The notes beneath the pieces are model-generated. The model saw nothing but the letters and a program-made list of their open reading frames with translations, searched no databases and was not told the origin of the DNA. A DNA stretch of 64,000 bases from Phormidesmis sp963710175 (GTDB lineage: Bacteria; Cyanobacteriota; Cyanobacteriia; Phormidesmidales; Phormidesmidaceae), in contig CAVPZC010000001.1 of assembly GCA_963710175.1 (NCBI GenBank), positions 992,001 through 1,056,000 on the forward strand. Direction: 5' to 3'. The position numbers and the translations under genes were made by a program. The first letter of the stretch is position 1. Every line of letters begins with the position of its first letter. Of the stretch, positions 15,749 through 24,789 are shown one piece after another.

Positions 15749-16502
15749 TGTGGGTAGTCTTAGTAAGGCTTATGGGACGGTGCAGGCTTGCGATCGCATC
15801 TCTTTTTCGCTCTACCCTGGTCAAATTCTCGGCATTATCGGCGAATCGGGGTCGGGGAAGACAACGTTGTTGAATGCAATCGCCCACCAGATTCCTAGCG
15901 ACAGCGGCCAAGTGCTGTATCGTAGCGCCACAGACCAAACTCTCGATGTCAGCCAGCTCAGCGAATCTGACCGGCGGCGGCTAATGCGCAACGAATGGGG
16001 CTTTGTCCGGCAGCACGCCCGCGATGGCCTGCGGATGAAGGTCACCGCCGGGGCCAACATTGGTGAACGCCTGATGGATACTGGTCAGCGGCACTATGGC
16101 AACATTCGCACCGAGGCCAGCCGCTGGCTTGACCAGGTGGAGATTTCGACTGCTCGCATGGACGACCTGCCCAGCACCTTTTCGGGTGGTATGCAGCAGC
16201 GGCTTCAGCTCGCTCGCGTATTGGTGACTCGCCCTCGACTGGTGCTGATGGACGAACCGACCGGTGGATTGGATGTCTCAGTACAGGCAAAACTGTTGGA
16301 CTTGATGCGGCAGCTTGTGCGATCGCTCGATCTCAGCGTCATTTTGGTTACTCACGATATCGGTGTTATTCGTCTGTTGGCGCACAGACTAATCGTCATG
16401 CGCTACGGCAAAATCGTCGAGCAAGGGCTGACCGACCAGGTGCTAGACGATCCGCATCATCCTTACACTCAGGAGCTGATTAGCGCAACTTTAGTTCCTT
16501 AA
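15732..16502 (+). CDS. phnK: C-P lyase accessory ABC-type ATPase PhnK
   Basis: ABC-family ATPase that docks on the C-P lyase core. 256 residues: Walker A GESGSGKTT, signature FSGGMQQRLQLARVL, Walker B LVLMDEPTGGLD and the PhnK-specific RNEWGFVRQHARDGLRM. ATG 15732 follows AGGAGG with 5-6 bp spacing; the frame is open to an earlier ATG at 15702, which is less likely. It overlaps the end of phnJ, indicating coupled translation. Confidence 0.95.
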   Translation: MQSLLDVGSLSKAYGTVQACDRISFSLYPGQILGIIGESGSGKTTLLNAIAHQIPSDSGQVLYRSATDQTLDVSQLSESDRRRLMRNEWGFVRQHARDGLRMKVTAGANIGERLMDTGQRHYGNIRTEASRWLDQVEISTARMDDLPSTFSGGMQQRLQLARVLVTRPRLVLMDEPTGGLDVSVQAKLLDLMRQLVRSLDLSVILVTHDIGVIRLLAHRLIVMRYGKIVEQGLTDQVLDDPHHPYTQELISATLVP

Positions 16503-16519
16503 ACAAAACAGAAAAGCCC

Positions 16520-17278
16520 ATGCAAACGCTTCAAACTCACGCTCACAGGCAGGGGGTCGCCGCCGGTCTATCTGCCGCCGATCTGTCGGAAACGGCCTTG
16601 CTGCAAGCCCATCAGCTCTATAAAGGATTTACCCTTCACAACCAGGGCGGTATTCATTTTTCGGTCTTGCAGGGCGTTTCGCTGACGGTCAATCCCGGCG
16701 AATGTGTAGCGCTCGTGGGCGCTTCGGGCTCTGGGAAAAGTACCTTTATGCGATCGCTCTATGCCAACTACCGGGTAGAGCGCGGCGAAATTTGGCTCAA
16801 GCATCAGGGCCAGTGGAGAGACTTAGCCGCCTGCGAATCTCACGAAATTATAGCTATTCGGCAGCACACTATAGGCTATGTCAGCCAGTTTTTACGGGTG
16901 ATTCCTCGGGTATCGGCCCTAGAAGTCGCCGCCGAACCGCTGATGGAGTTGGGGATAGCACCAGCAGCAGCCAGGGAAAAGGTGAAAGCGCTTTTTACCC
17001 GGTTAAACCTCCCTGAAAGGCTTTGGTTCCTGTCACCTACGACGTTTTCTGGCGGCGAAAAGCAGCGGGTAAATATTGCCAGAGCCTTTTCAGTCAGCTA
17101 TCCCATTTTGCTACTTGATGAACCCACCTCGGCTCTCGATGCGGCTAATCAGGCAGTCGTTGTGCAGCTCATTGAAGAAAAAAAGGCTCAGGGCTGCGCG
17201 CTCATTGGCATTTTTCATGACGACGATGTCAAGAATCGCGTTTGCAACCGTTTCTTAACCTTTAGCCCACATGATTAG
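16520..17278 (+). CDS. phnL: C-P lyase accessory ABC-type ATPase PhnL
   Basis: Second ABC ATPase of the C-P lyase pathway. 252 residues with Walker A GASGSGKST, QFLRVIPRVSALEVAAEPL, signature FSGGEKQRVNIARAF, Walker B ILLLDEPTSALD and the late IFHDDDVKNRVCNR. In studied systems PhnL binds over PhnK to form a PhnKL double dimer on the core complex. ATG 16520 lies 17 bp after the phnK stop. Confidence 0.95.
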   Translation: MQTLQTHAHRQGVAAGLSAADLSETALLQAHQLYKGFTLHNQGGIHFSVLQGVSLTVNPGECVALVGASGSGKSTFMRSLYANYRVERGEIWLKHQGQWRDLAACESHEIIAIRQHTIGYVSQFLRVIPRVSALEVAAEPLMELGIAPAAAREKVKALFTRLNLPERLWFLSPTTFSGGEKQRVNIARAFSVSYPILLLDEPTSALDAANQAVVVQLIEEKKAQGCALIGIFHDDDVKNRVCNRFLTFSPHD

Positions 17279-17287
17279 CACTTGTGG

Positions 17288-17323
17288 TTTTTGCGCTTGC
17301 ACTTTTTGCGCTTGCACTTTTTT
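17288..17323. repeat. Two-copy tandem repeat before phnM
   Basis: TGCGCTTGCACTTTT occurs twice in a row directly after the phnL stop. It is also open in the phnM frame but precedes the chosen phnM start. Function unknown. Confidence 0.5.
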
Positions 17324-17383
17324 CCATGTGTGAATTTGCCGCCGAACCGCCTGCCTCATCAGATAATCAGGTTTATCAACAAG

Positions 17384-18529
17384 ATGAAAGAACAGATCTA
17401 CACCAACTACCGGCTTCAGCTCCCAAGCGAAGAAATTATCGGTACGCTCGTCGTTCGCGACGGCGTCATTGCCGATATTCAGCCGGAGAGCGTCAAAAAC
17501 GGTCAGAATAGCGATCTTCAGTACCTTCTACCCGGTCTGATTGAGCTGCATACCGATAATTTGGAGCGGTGCATTTCGCCCCGGCCCGGCATTCGCTGGC
17601 CTTTAGCGGCAGCTGTCACCTACCACGACCGAGACTTGGCAGCCGCTGGGATTACCACCGTTTGCGATGCGATCGCCATTGGCGATGTCACCCCTGCCGA
17701 GTCACTGCGCAAATCGACCTACGACCCGATGATTCGAGCCGTTCACGACCGCCAAAAAGCTGGCAGTTTGCTGGTCGACCACCGGCTGCATCTGCGCTGT
17801 GAGCTGGGCTACGAATCTGTTGCGGAGATTATCAGTTGCTATGTCAACCATCCTAGTTTGGCCCTGATTTCGCTGATGGATCATACGCCCGGACAGCGAC
17901 AGTTTGCCAAGCTCGACAAATTTCGCGAGTACTACATGGGCAAACACGGGGTGAGCGCAGCCGAACTCGACGGCTTTATTCGAGAGCGCTTGCAGGCTCA
18001 AAAAGAACACGCCATTAGCAACCGCAAAGCGCTGGTAGAGATGGCCACTGCTCACAATCTCTCTATGGCTAGCCACGACGATGCCACCCTCGAACATGTG
18101 CAGCAGGCAGCCGCAGAAGGTGCCAGCATCTCTGAATTTCCTACAACTTTGACTGCCGCGAAAGCCGCCAAAGAGAAAGGCTTACAGGTGCTCATGGGTG
18201 CGCCCAATTTAGTGTTAGGTGGATCCCACTCTGGCAATGTCTCGGCAATGGATTTGGTTGAGCTTGATCTAGTCGATCTTATTTCATCGGACTACGTGCC
18301 GCACAGTTTGTTGCAGTCTGTTTTTGTCATGGCCGAGGCTACGGGTAAGCCCATATACGAGACGGTGAAGCCGGTGACCATCAACAGCGCGATCGCCATT
18401 CAGCTAGAGGGCGATCGCGGCAGCCTGGAAGTCGGCAAACGCGCCGACCTGCTCACCGTTCGCTACGACTGCGAAAATCAGGTTCCTCAGCTCACCCAAG
18501 TTATTCGAGGCGGTCGCCGTGTTGCCTGA
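17384..18529 (+). CDS. phnM: Alpha-D-ribose 1-methylphosphonate 5-triphosphate diphosphatase
   Basis: Amidohydrolase-superfamily enzyme that removes pyrophosphate from the ribosyl-phosphonate triphosphate made by PhnGHIL, giving the PhnJ substrate. 381 residues from ATG 17384. Metal-site motifs: LLPGLIELHTDNLE, HRLHLRCELG, MASHDDATLEH, and SSDYVPHSLL; the C-terminal NSAIAIQLEGDRGSLEVGK and ADLLTV are typical of the family. The frame is open 34 codons further upstream, but that part is low-complexity and follows the phnL stop. It overlaps the next gene by 11 bp. Confidence 0.94.
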   Translation: MKEQIYTNYRLQLPSEEIIGTLVVRDGVIADIQPESVKNGQNSDLQYLLPGLIELHTDNLERCISPRPGIRWPLAAAVTYHDRDLAAAGITTVCDAIAIGDVTPAESLRKSTYDPMIRAVHDRQKAGSLLVDHRLHLRCELGYESVAEIISCYVNHPSLALISLMDHTPGQRQFAKLDKFREYYMGKHGVSAAELDGFIRERLQAQKEHAISNRKALVEMATAHNLSMASHDDATLEHVQQAAAEGASISEFPTTLTAAKAAKEKGLQVLMGAPNLVLGGSHSGNVSAMDLVELDLVDLISSDYVPHSLLQSVFVMAEATGKPIYETVKPVTINSAIAIQLEGDRGSLEVGKRADLLTVRYDCENQVPQLTQVIRGGRRVA

Positions 18530-19082
18530 CTTCTTACAGAAAAAGGCCATAGCGCCTATTGTGAGATGCTTTACCATCCGTGGCAGCGAGCAGTATGGCC
18601 GTGAAGCCGTCACCCAATTGCAGCATGCCCTTCAATGTGCAACCTGGGCCAAAGCCGCTCGCCAGCCGCCCGCTCTAGTCGCCGCCTGTCTCCTCCACGA
18701 CGTGGGCCATTTACTCCACGACCTCGGCGAAGATGCTGCCGAGCGAGGGCTTGATGATCGCCACGAATATCGCGCTATTCCCTTTTTGAGCCAACATTTT
18801 CCGCCTGCTGTCACCGAGCCTATTCGCCTGCACGTCAACGCCAAGCGCTATCTCTGCGCTACTCAAGAAGACTACCGGAACGATCTCTCACCCGCCTCCA
18901 AGCTTAGCTTAAAGCTACAGGGCGGCATTTTCTCAGAAGCCGAAGCACTCTCCTTCATCGCCCAGCCCCACGCCAAAGATGCCGTTCAGCTACGCATTTG
19001 GGATGACCTGGCCAAAAATCCCAATCAAAGAACGCCCGAGCTAACACACTTCTTGCCAATACTCGCCGCGATCGCCGTGTAA
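18519..19082 (+). CDS. Phosphonate-operon HD-domain protein, PhnZ-like
   Basis: 187-residue HD-domain protein of the type found in phosphonate-degradation operons and including PhnZ, a di-iron oxygenase that cleaves hydroxy-phosphonates. The pattern expected of this group is complete: Y26 and E29 in EQYGREA, H36 in LQHALQ, H60-D61 and H64 in LLHDVGH, H82 in DRHEY, H105 and K109 in RLHVNAKRYLCA, and D162/D163 in WDD. Start GTG 18519 lies inside phnM (11-bp overlap), so translation is coupled. It could act on a specific phosphonate or on a C-P lyase intermediate; no PhnY-like hydroxylase is present nearby. Confidence 0.88.
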   Translation: MLPDFLQKKAIAPIVRCFTIRGSEQYGREAVTQLQHALQCATWAKAARQPPALVAACLLHDVGHLLHDLGEDAAERGLDDRHEYRAIPFLSQHFPPAVTEPIRLHVNAKRYLCATQEDYRNDLSPASKLSLKLQGGIFSEAEALSFIAQPHAKDAVQLRIWDDLAKNPNQRTPELTHFLPILAAIAV

Positions 19083-19158
19083 GGAACTCAGTAAAGCTAA
19101 GAGAATAAATCCCCCTAGAAGCCAGTATCACGGCTCCAGAAGGCTGCGTCGTTTCCTT

Positions 19159-19950
19159 CTAGCTGGGCCCTTCGAGCCAGTAGAGCATTTCTGCCCGCAG
19201 CACTTTAATATCGCGGTAAAACTCTTGCTTCACGAACTGCCCCACCGCATCAAACGGGCTGAATGAGCTGCTCGCCTGCCACTGCACATCTTGCGCGATC
19301 GGGGTGGTGTGTGAGCCTTTGATAATTTTCACAGTGGTCGTTTGTGGAAAACGTCGCACCAGCACATCGCTCAAAGGGCGGGTCTGATCGATAGTGTCAC
19401 TGCGAAACTTGACCAGCAAATTGTAAGGAGTCTCGTATTGAGTGGCTATTAAATCCAGCGTTTGTTCGGGGCTAGGCACAAATTCCATGCGCGTGTCTAG
19501 CTTCAGATCTGGCACGAACTGTTTGGCCTGCTGGAGGGCCTGATCGAGCAGCGGAATGGATTTGCGGGCCGGGTAGTTGTTAAAGGAGATAAACATATTA
19601 CCCGCCCTACGAGCGCTGTGAACGCTGCCGATTAGCAGATGCACTTTGCAGCCCATGCTGTGGCCTAAGCCGTAAATGGGTAAGCCTTGCAGCTCTGGCC
19701 GCTGCTTGCCCAAGTAGGCCAGCCCCTGCTCGAAGGTGATGAGGGTTTCGTGAGCGATCGCCCTATGGTCAAACGTATTTACAAACGGCGTCGCAATCAC
19801 CGCATACCCTTCGCTATACAGCGCTTCTAGCAGCCACCGATAGGTCAGATGCGGAGCCGCCGCCACAAAGGCACCGCCCAAAAAATGAATAATCGCCCGA
19901 GGCCGCTCAGGCACCAGAAACCAATTGCCAGAAACTTCTTGCCAGTACAT
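19159..19950 (-). CDS. DUF1350 family protein, alpha/beta-hydrolase-like
   Basis: 263 residues of DUF1350, a family shared by cyanobacteria and plants. MYWQEVSGNWFLVPERP and IIHFLGGAFVAAAPHLTYR are typical. GLGHSMGCKVH resembles the nucleophile elbow of alpha/beta hydrolases and IKGSHTTPIAQD could hold the catalytic histidine, but no activity is established. ATG start at 19950. Convergent with the phosphonate operon. Confidence 0.85.
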   Translation of the reverse strand: MYWQEVSGNWFLVPERPRAIIHFLGGAFVAAAPHLTYRWLLEALYSEGYAVIATPFVNTFDHRAIAHETLITFEQGLAYLGKQRPELQGLPIYGLGHSMGCKVHLLIGSVHSARRAGNMFISFNNYPARKSIPLLDQALQQAKQFVPDLKLDTRMEFVPSPEQTLDLIATQYETPYNLLVKFRSDTIDQTRPLSDVLVRRFPQTTTVKIIKGSHTTPIAQDVQWQASSSFSPFDAVGQFVKQEFYRDIKVLRAEMLYWLEGPS

Positions 19951-20123
19951 GAGATTATTGAGGGCTTATTCTACGCAATGCCTTATTTTAATAGACTTTC
20001 GCGGTGAACCGGTTAGAGCAAATCAAGTATTGCGATAGCCAAATCGCTGTGGTACAGTTAAAAGCCATTGAGCAAATCTAAATGTAGAGTCAGGCTTACT
20101 GCGGCTCTTCACTTATCTTGCTT

Positions 20124-20195
20124 GGGCGATTAACTCAGTGGTAGAGTGCTTCCTTGACAGGGAAGAAGTCACTGGTTCGAATCCAGTATCGCCCA
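20124..20195 (+). tRNA. tRNA-Val (anticodon GAC)
   Basis: The 72-nt cloverleaf is complete: acceptor GGGCGAT/ATCGCCC, D arm ACTC...GAGT, anticodon stem CTTCC/GGAAG with loop TTGACAG (anticodon GAC), and T arm ACTGG-TTCGAAT-CCAGT. Discriminator A; CCA is not encoded. An HNH endonuclease gene ends only 8 bp downstream, making this the left edge of an acquired-looking region. Confidence 0.95.
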
Positions 20196-20203
20196 TGATT
20201 TTT

Positions 20204-20698
20204 TCATTTAACGTGACGCCAGGTCTTGTTGGTAGAAATCATCGTAATAGTGGTTCTACACACATGAAACTTCTCGGCAATTTGGCCGTGGCTTAGCTTT
20301 TCTTCACTCAGTAGCTTCTTTATTTCGGACACCTGCTTCTCTGTAAGTTTCGATCCATTTGCTTTCGATCCCCTTTTTGAGGATAGTCCCATATTGTAGG
20401 CGTGAGCATTGTTTTGGCTAACGGTTATGTACTCTAAGTTGTTCAGAGCATTGTCCAACTTAGCCCCTGACTTATGGTTGACTACCCAGCCTTCAGCTCT
20501 AGGCCCCAAATAGGTTTCAGCAACCAGGCTATGTATAGATCTCGAATGCCGCCTTTTGTTTGCATCGTAGATAGTGACGTACAGGTACCCGTTCCCTTTC
20601 GCGGAAGGCTTCAACCATCTGTTCGTCTTTTCACTCCATACATCGCCACCTTTTGTAATGAAGTACTTAGGGAAGTTGGGAATAGCTTCGGCTTTCAT
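20204..20698 (-). CDS. HNH endonuclease with NUMOD4-like and HTH domains
   Basis: 164 residues from ATG 20698. Order: a NUMOD4-like start (IPNFPKYFITKGGDVWS), an HNH_3-type nuclease core (IHSLVAETYL, VVNHKSGAKLDNALNNLEYI, QNNAHAYN), and a C-terminal helix-turn-helix (LTEKQVSEIKKLL, HGQIAEKFHVCRTTITMI). This architecture is typical of free-standing homing-type endonucleases of phages and mobile elements. The frame is open to 20749, which would overlap the next gene; I prefer the later ATG where the domain begins. It lies against tRNA-Val. The target site is unknown. Confidence 0.85.
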   Translation of the reverse strand: MKAEAIPNFPKYFITKGGDVWSEKTNRWLKPSAKGNGYLYVTIYDANKRRHSRSIHSLVAETYLGPRAEGWVVNHKSGAKLDNALNNLEYITVSQNNAHAYNMGLSSKRGSKANGSKLTEKQVSEIKKLLSEEKLSHGQIAEKFHVCRTTITMISTNKTWRHVK

Positions 20699-20717
20699 CC
20701 CAAAATTGTATCGAAAT

Positions 20718-23231
20718 CTACGTCCGAGCTGAACTATCAAGTAGCGCATCCATTCCGTATAGATCCATTTTTAGAAACTGATCCTGTAGATTGATTGTAC
20801 GTTGAATCATATCCAAATCGTCTGCGTCATCTGCCTCCCGTTCAATTTCAATCAATGCCTCTATCAGTTCTGTTGTTCTATATGTGCGAAGAGAAGCATC
20901 GTTTATGTTCATCAGCGCAATTAGCTTTTCTAAAATTTCCAAAGCAGGAAACGGATTTTTTCTGGCCTCATCTGCCAACCATTGAGGGAAAATGGAGAGG
21001 CTAACTGTCTCTGAGGATCGACTACAGCCATCTAAAAACTTATTTGCAAATTCGTAGGTTATGTTCAAACCATTCTTCTCGGAAAAACATCTTTCTATCT
21101 TTTTAAGAAGATCCTTGGAACAAGAGGACTGCGTAAGAAACCAGTCTAGACCAGCTTCACACTCACCTCTTAGTTGTGGCTTTCCTAGATTAGTGCAAAA
21201 GACTTGGACAACACCTTCAGCAGCTGAATTGTTAAGATGCCTCAACTTGTCAAAAAGTTCACTCTGAGTGATACGTCCAGCCAAACTAGCTAAAGCAGAT
21301 ATTCTTCCCCAAACGTCTCCGTTTTTTTCGGTAATCTCCGCAGCCAATCTGTCTAGGTATGGCTTTACCTTATCGAAGTTAGTATCGTAATTGTAGTAGA
21401 AAATCCTCTCCGATTCTTTCCATATAGGTGCTTCTTCCTTGTCAAAAATATTTTCAAGCAACTGCCAACCAAAACTTGGACACTGGTAGATTGTGTACGG
21501 CAACATAGAGACTATTCGTATACTCACATAGCTCTCGTCGTGTTTGGAAAGGCGATCAAGTGCATTTGCCAGCAATGGTGGTGGATCTATTTCATTCTCA
21601 AGCAGCCGATTGTAAAGTACTATCGCGCTCTCTGCTGTTATGCCTAGAACTGAGTTGATTGCTGTAGAATTCAAGTCGTGTGAGCTTTGAAGCGATTTTG
21701 GCTCAGGATTGTGGTAGTCAACAGATAGTAACCAAAAAATTAGCAGAGTCAGTCTGTTTGCAAGTATCTTGTCTGATACGACAGAGCAGCAGCTTTTAAT
21801 AGTATTTGCAACTGCTCGTCCATCTCTAAAAAGCAGCGGATACCTTTCTAATATTTTAATAACTTCTATCAAGACAGTTTCGCCACTAGGAATTGGTTCA
21901 ACTATTTCTAATTTCTTACCAAAATTTAGCTTGTCAAATCGATAACGTAAGTGCTCGCTCGCTCCTTCTAGACTTTCAATTAGGTATTTATAGTTACTAT
22001 TTTTTTGAGTCACAGACGAGCAGAGATTCAAAAATCGCACCGGATCGACTCTGCTAGCTTCCCTGAGAGTGAAAGTTATTGAACAACTTTCGCGGAAAGA
22101 AGAATCGATCAGCGCTCTAGCCTTAACCTGACCGTAATAATGAAAGAGCTTAAGAATTGAATGATCTGAAAGTTTTATAAATTCAGCGGAATCAATAGGC
22201 GACGTGCTCATAATTCCTCCACTCATATAAACTTCTGGGCCAAGCTCTTTTTCGCCAGACCTACTCTGGCATCGATCAATTAGAGCCTGTATTTCCTGTG
22301 TCCTGAAATAGGCTGGTATCCAGCGAAGGCGTCGGTAGCATTCATACAAATGTGACTCTTTCCACTCTGTCTCAACGTTGGGATTGCAGCAGTAGCAAAT
22401 AATTAATCTTTGGTTCTCTAGCTGTACAGCATTAGGTAAATAGGGGTAGGCGCTACTCATTAGCTCCCCTACTTCGTCAACCAGCTCGCTTTCAAGTAAT
22501 AAATTCTGATCCGTCAAGCAGTATTCAATTTCAGGTAGATTACTGTTTATGTTGTTATTGCAAGCTTGAATGGCGAAGTAGGCAAGCGCGTCCTCACCCC
22601 CATCTAGCAGATCTCGAACATTGTCTCTCCACCAATTTTCATTGTTCGTGGCCCTACTATAAATGGCTTTTTCAATCCAAAGAAGTAAAAAGGAAATATC
22701 ACCAGAAGGCCGATAACACTCCCCCTTACTGTACCTGTTAGTCCAAGACGTTTCCCTGAGCAAGCAAGAGAACGTTCTACTAAACTGAACCTGGCTCCAG
22801 TCCCTTATTGCAGAGATAGCTTGATTGAGAAAACTATCTGATCGTTCTAGCCGTTCTTTTATAAAATCTTCCTTGTGAAAAATATGAGGCTCGCACCGTA
22901 GGCCACTATAGGGATTCCATGAATAGTCAGTTTCATCAGATGGCTGATCTGTTAGCTCTTTGACCATGTAACGCCATATCAGATCATCACCACTATCATT
23001 AGCTTCGATCCATCGGCCTATCATCTCAGGAACAAAGCTATCGTATTCTTCATTCTCTAGCTCAGAACTGGTTAAAAAGGCTTCAAGGATAGTCCTCAGT
23101 CCGACTGTGTGAAGAAAATCAAACTCCTTTACCTGATTTGATATGAGCCTTGCTAGTATACGGTGTTCAAACCAAGTCTCGTCGATTGCCTCGCGCCATA
23201 AGCCAACCGTCTCTTCTGGCAGTTTGTTCAT
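20718..23231 (-). CDS. C-terminal half of an IS-split Avs-like STAND protein
   Basis: 837 codons of helical, Leu/Glu-rich sequence without recognisable catalytic motif, as in the repeat-type sensor region of large STAND proteins. The ATG at 23231 is not a natural start: removing the adjacent IS and one target duplication joins this frame exactly to the nuclease-NTPase gene at 24732-26933 (junction LRLFVQSAKCWMNKL). The intact gene would encode about 1557 residues. No close ribosome site precedes the ATG and the upstream IS would have to supply a promoter, so expression is doubtful. The region lacks HIP1 sites and is AT-richer than its surroundings. Confidence 0.8.
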   Translation of the reverse strand: MNKLPEETVGLWREAIDETWFEHRILARLISNQVKEFDFLHTVGLRTILEAFLTSSELENEEYDSFVPEMIGRWIEANDSGDDLIWRYMVKELTDQPSDETDYSWNPYSGLRCEPHIFHKEDFIKERLERSDSFLNQAISAIRDWSQVQFSRTFSCLLRETSWTNRYSKGECYRPSGDISFLLLWIEKAIYSRATNNENWWRDNVRDLLDGGEDALAYFAIQACNNNINSNLPEIEYCLTDQNLLLESELVDEVGELMSSAYPYLPNAVQLENQRLIICYCCNPNVETEWKESHLYECYRRLRWIPAYFRTQEIQALIDRCQSRSGEKELGPEVYMSGGIMSTSPIDSAEFIKLSDHSILKLFHYYGQVKARALIDSSFRESCSITFTLREASRVDPVRFLNLCSSVTQKNSNYKYLIESLEGASEHLRYRFDKLNFGKKLEIVEPIPSGETVLIEVIKILERYPLLFRDGRAVANTIKSCCSVVSDKILANRLTLLIFWLLSVDYHNPEPKSLQSSHDLNSTAINSVLGITAESAIVLYNRLLENEIDPPPLLANALDRLSKHDESYVSIRIVSMLPYTIYQCPSFGWQLLENIFDKEEAPIWKESERIFYYNYDTNFDKVKPYLDRLAAEITEKNGDVWGRISALASLAGRITQSELFDKLRHLNNSAAEGVVQVFCTNLGKPQLRGECEAGLDWFLTQSSCSKDLLKKIERCFSEKNGLNITYEFANKFLDGCSRSSETVSLSIFPQWLADEARKNPFPALEILEKLIALMNINDASLRTYRTTELIEALIEIEREADDADDLDMIQRTINLQDQFLKMDLYGMDALLDSSART

Positions 23232-23247
23232 CCAACACTTTGCCGAC

Positions 23248-23256
23248 TGTACAAAT
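23248..23256. repeat. Target-site duplication, left
   Basis: TGTACAAAT, repeated exactly at 24790-24798 on the other side of the insertion sequence. Confidence 0.9.
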
Positions 23257-24789
23257 CAGCAATTCCAAATTCCAAGATACGGACAAACCAATCAGCGCTG
23301 AAGGGCTGACTAGCCATCGACGAGGAAAGCCGTCAAGAGGTGTTTCTCATCTGCTTAGCAGACTTTTTCTTCTCATCAAGCATGAAGTCAATCAGCGCTG
23401 TCCAGCTCTCGAACCATAAGTACTTGGTGAGTGCCAGGATATCTTGAAAGAAGCCTTGGCGAGTGCCGCGCTGCTGACGAATCTGTTGATAGCGCTCGTC
23501 GGCCAGATGCAAGATTGTATGAAACAAGAATGCCAATAGGTTCAGGGTCAGTAAAAAGGCAGACAGATGCTGTTTGCCATGGCCAAAGTTGTGTTCGAGG
23601 TGGTAGCCCTGAGTCTTGAGCACATTGTGGTTTTCGTTTTCAGTCTTCCAGCGGCTGCGACCAGCAGCGGCAATCTCAAAGGCTTGCGAGTCATCAATAG
23701 GGTGGTTGGTAACCCAGCTATTGAGATGGAGCACCTTGCCGTCTGCGGGCCGCGACACCGTCAGCTCACACCAGTTGACCGACAGGGCAGGGGCTTCTGA
23801 GCGCAGTGCCACATCGTTGAGATAGCGCACTTGCCACAGCTCATCGCGGCGACCGTGGCGCTGCACTTGTGTCACCGTCTTGACATTGCCATTGGCAGCC
23901 TTGAAGCCAATCCAGTCATAGAGGGCCGGATGTGACTCTGGCAGGCAGACGAAGATAAAGTTGAAGCGTGCAGCCAAAGCCGCTGCGCACATCGGCTGAC
24001 GACTGAACAGGTCATCGCCAAGCAAGGTCACCGCCTGCTGCTCGAATATGGCTGGCGCTGAGCCGATCCACCGTTTCGCGGCAGCTTGTTCGCAGTCCTG
24101 CTTGGTATGGCCATCTTGAGGGGTGACAAACATAGGCGGCAGTGAAATCACAGCTGGTTCACTCGGCGCGACAATCACTGGCAACAGCGCTTTGTGCGAA
24201 TAGGTCACCTGCCCGCTTTTAGACGTGCGCGTCGAGCAGCACGGACAGCTCACCTGCTGAGAACTGTAGTATTCTGTGCCGTCTAGCGCCACCAGCAGGT
24301 TGCCGCCTAGCCGCTCAAATCTTTGCAAGTAGCCCTGTGCCTGAAGCGTCCGGTAGAAGCTGATAAACGCCGGAAAAAGCCCCGCTGCTGCTAGCTGGTC
24401 AAGGATATTGCGGATCTGCACGACGCTCGGTATCTGCGTTAGCCCGAACAGACTCTGAGCATTATCTTGACCGCTGCGACTATTGAGCTGGCGCTGAAAC
24501 TCTAAGAACGATGCGCTCTGCATGAAAAAGCATGAAAAGGCTCCCACAACCACATCCCTGAGACTGTAGCTAGTTGCGTTACTCGGTTGGCGCGGGTCAT
24601 CCATCTGGGCAACTGCATCCCTGAGCGTCGCTGATAGACCCTCAAAACTGAGACTGGCTGGGGGCATGGGCTGAGTCATTACAGACGGAGGGCAGATTGA
24701 TTGAACCTTACTGCATATCCTGGAAAACGTCTCATGCTTTTTCTAAATATCTATGGCGAATGTCCGTTAGTTGGAATTTGGAATTGCTG
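23257..24789 (-). mobile_element. Insertion sequence, 1533 bp, complete
   Basis: Bounded by inverted repeats: CAGCAATTCCAAATTCCAA at the left end is matched perfectly by its complement at the right end over 19 bp, and after three mismatches ACGGACA matches again. A 9-bp direct repeat (TGTACAAAT) flanks both ends. One transposase gene fills the element. The perfect ends and duplication suggest recent insertion; it splits a large defence-type gene. Confidence 0.95.
23333..24679 (-). CDS. DDE transposase of the IS at 23257-24789
   Basis: 448 residues, apparently intact, with an IS4-like DDE layout: first Asp in NLLVALDGTEYYSS, second in VTLLGDDLFSR, and Glu in SRWKTENENHNVLKTQGY. CPCCSTRTSKSG adds a cysteine cluster between the first two. 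The C-terminal HNFGHGKQHLSAFLLTLNLL is common in this group. A 9-bp target duplication fits IS4-like elements, but the exact IS family cannot be assigned without a database comparison. ATG 24679. Confidence 0.9.
   Translation of the reverse strand: MTQPMPPASLSFEGLSATLRDAVAQMDDPRQPSNATSYSLRDVVVGAFSCFFMQSASFLEFQRQLNSRSGQDNAQSLFGLTQIPSVVQIRNILDQLAAAGLFPAFISFYRTLQAQGYLQRFERLGGNLLVALDGTEYYSSQQVSCPCCSTRTSKSGQVTYSHKALLPVIVAPSEPAVISLPPMFVTPQDGHTKQDCEQAAAKRWIGSAPAIFEQQAVTLLGDDLFSRQPMCAAALAARFNFIFVCLPESHPALYDWIGFKAANGNVKTVTQVQRHGRRDELWQVRYLNDVALRSEAPALSVNWCELTVSRPADGKVLHLNSWVTNHPIDDSQAFEIAAAGRSRWKTENENHNVLKTQGYHLEHNFGHGKQHLSAFLLTLNLLAFLFHTILHLADERYQQIRQQRGTRQGFFQDILALTKYLWFESWTALIDFMLDEKKKSAKQMRNTS

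Noticed and set aside
20718..23231. Independent large gene of 837 codons
   Set aside because: Its apparent start is internal to the gene interrupted by the IS; the joined frame is continuous.
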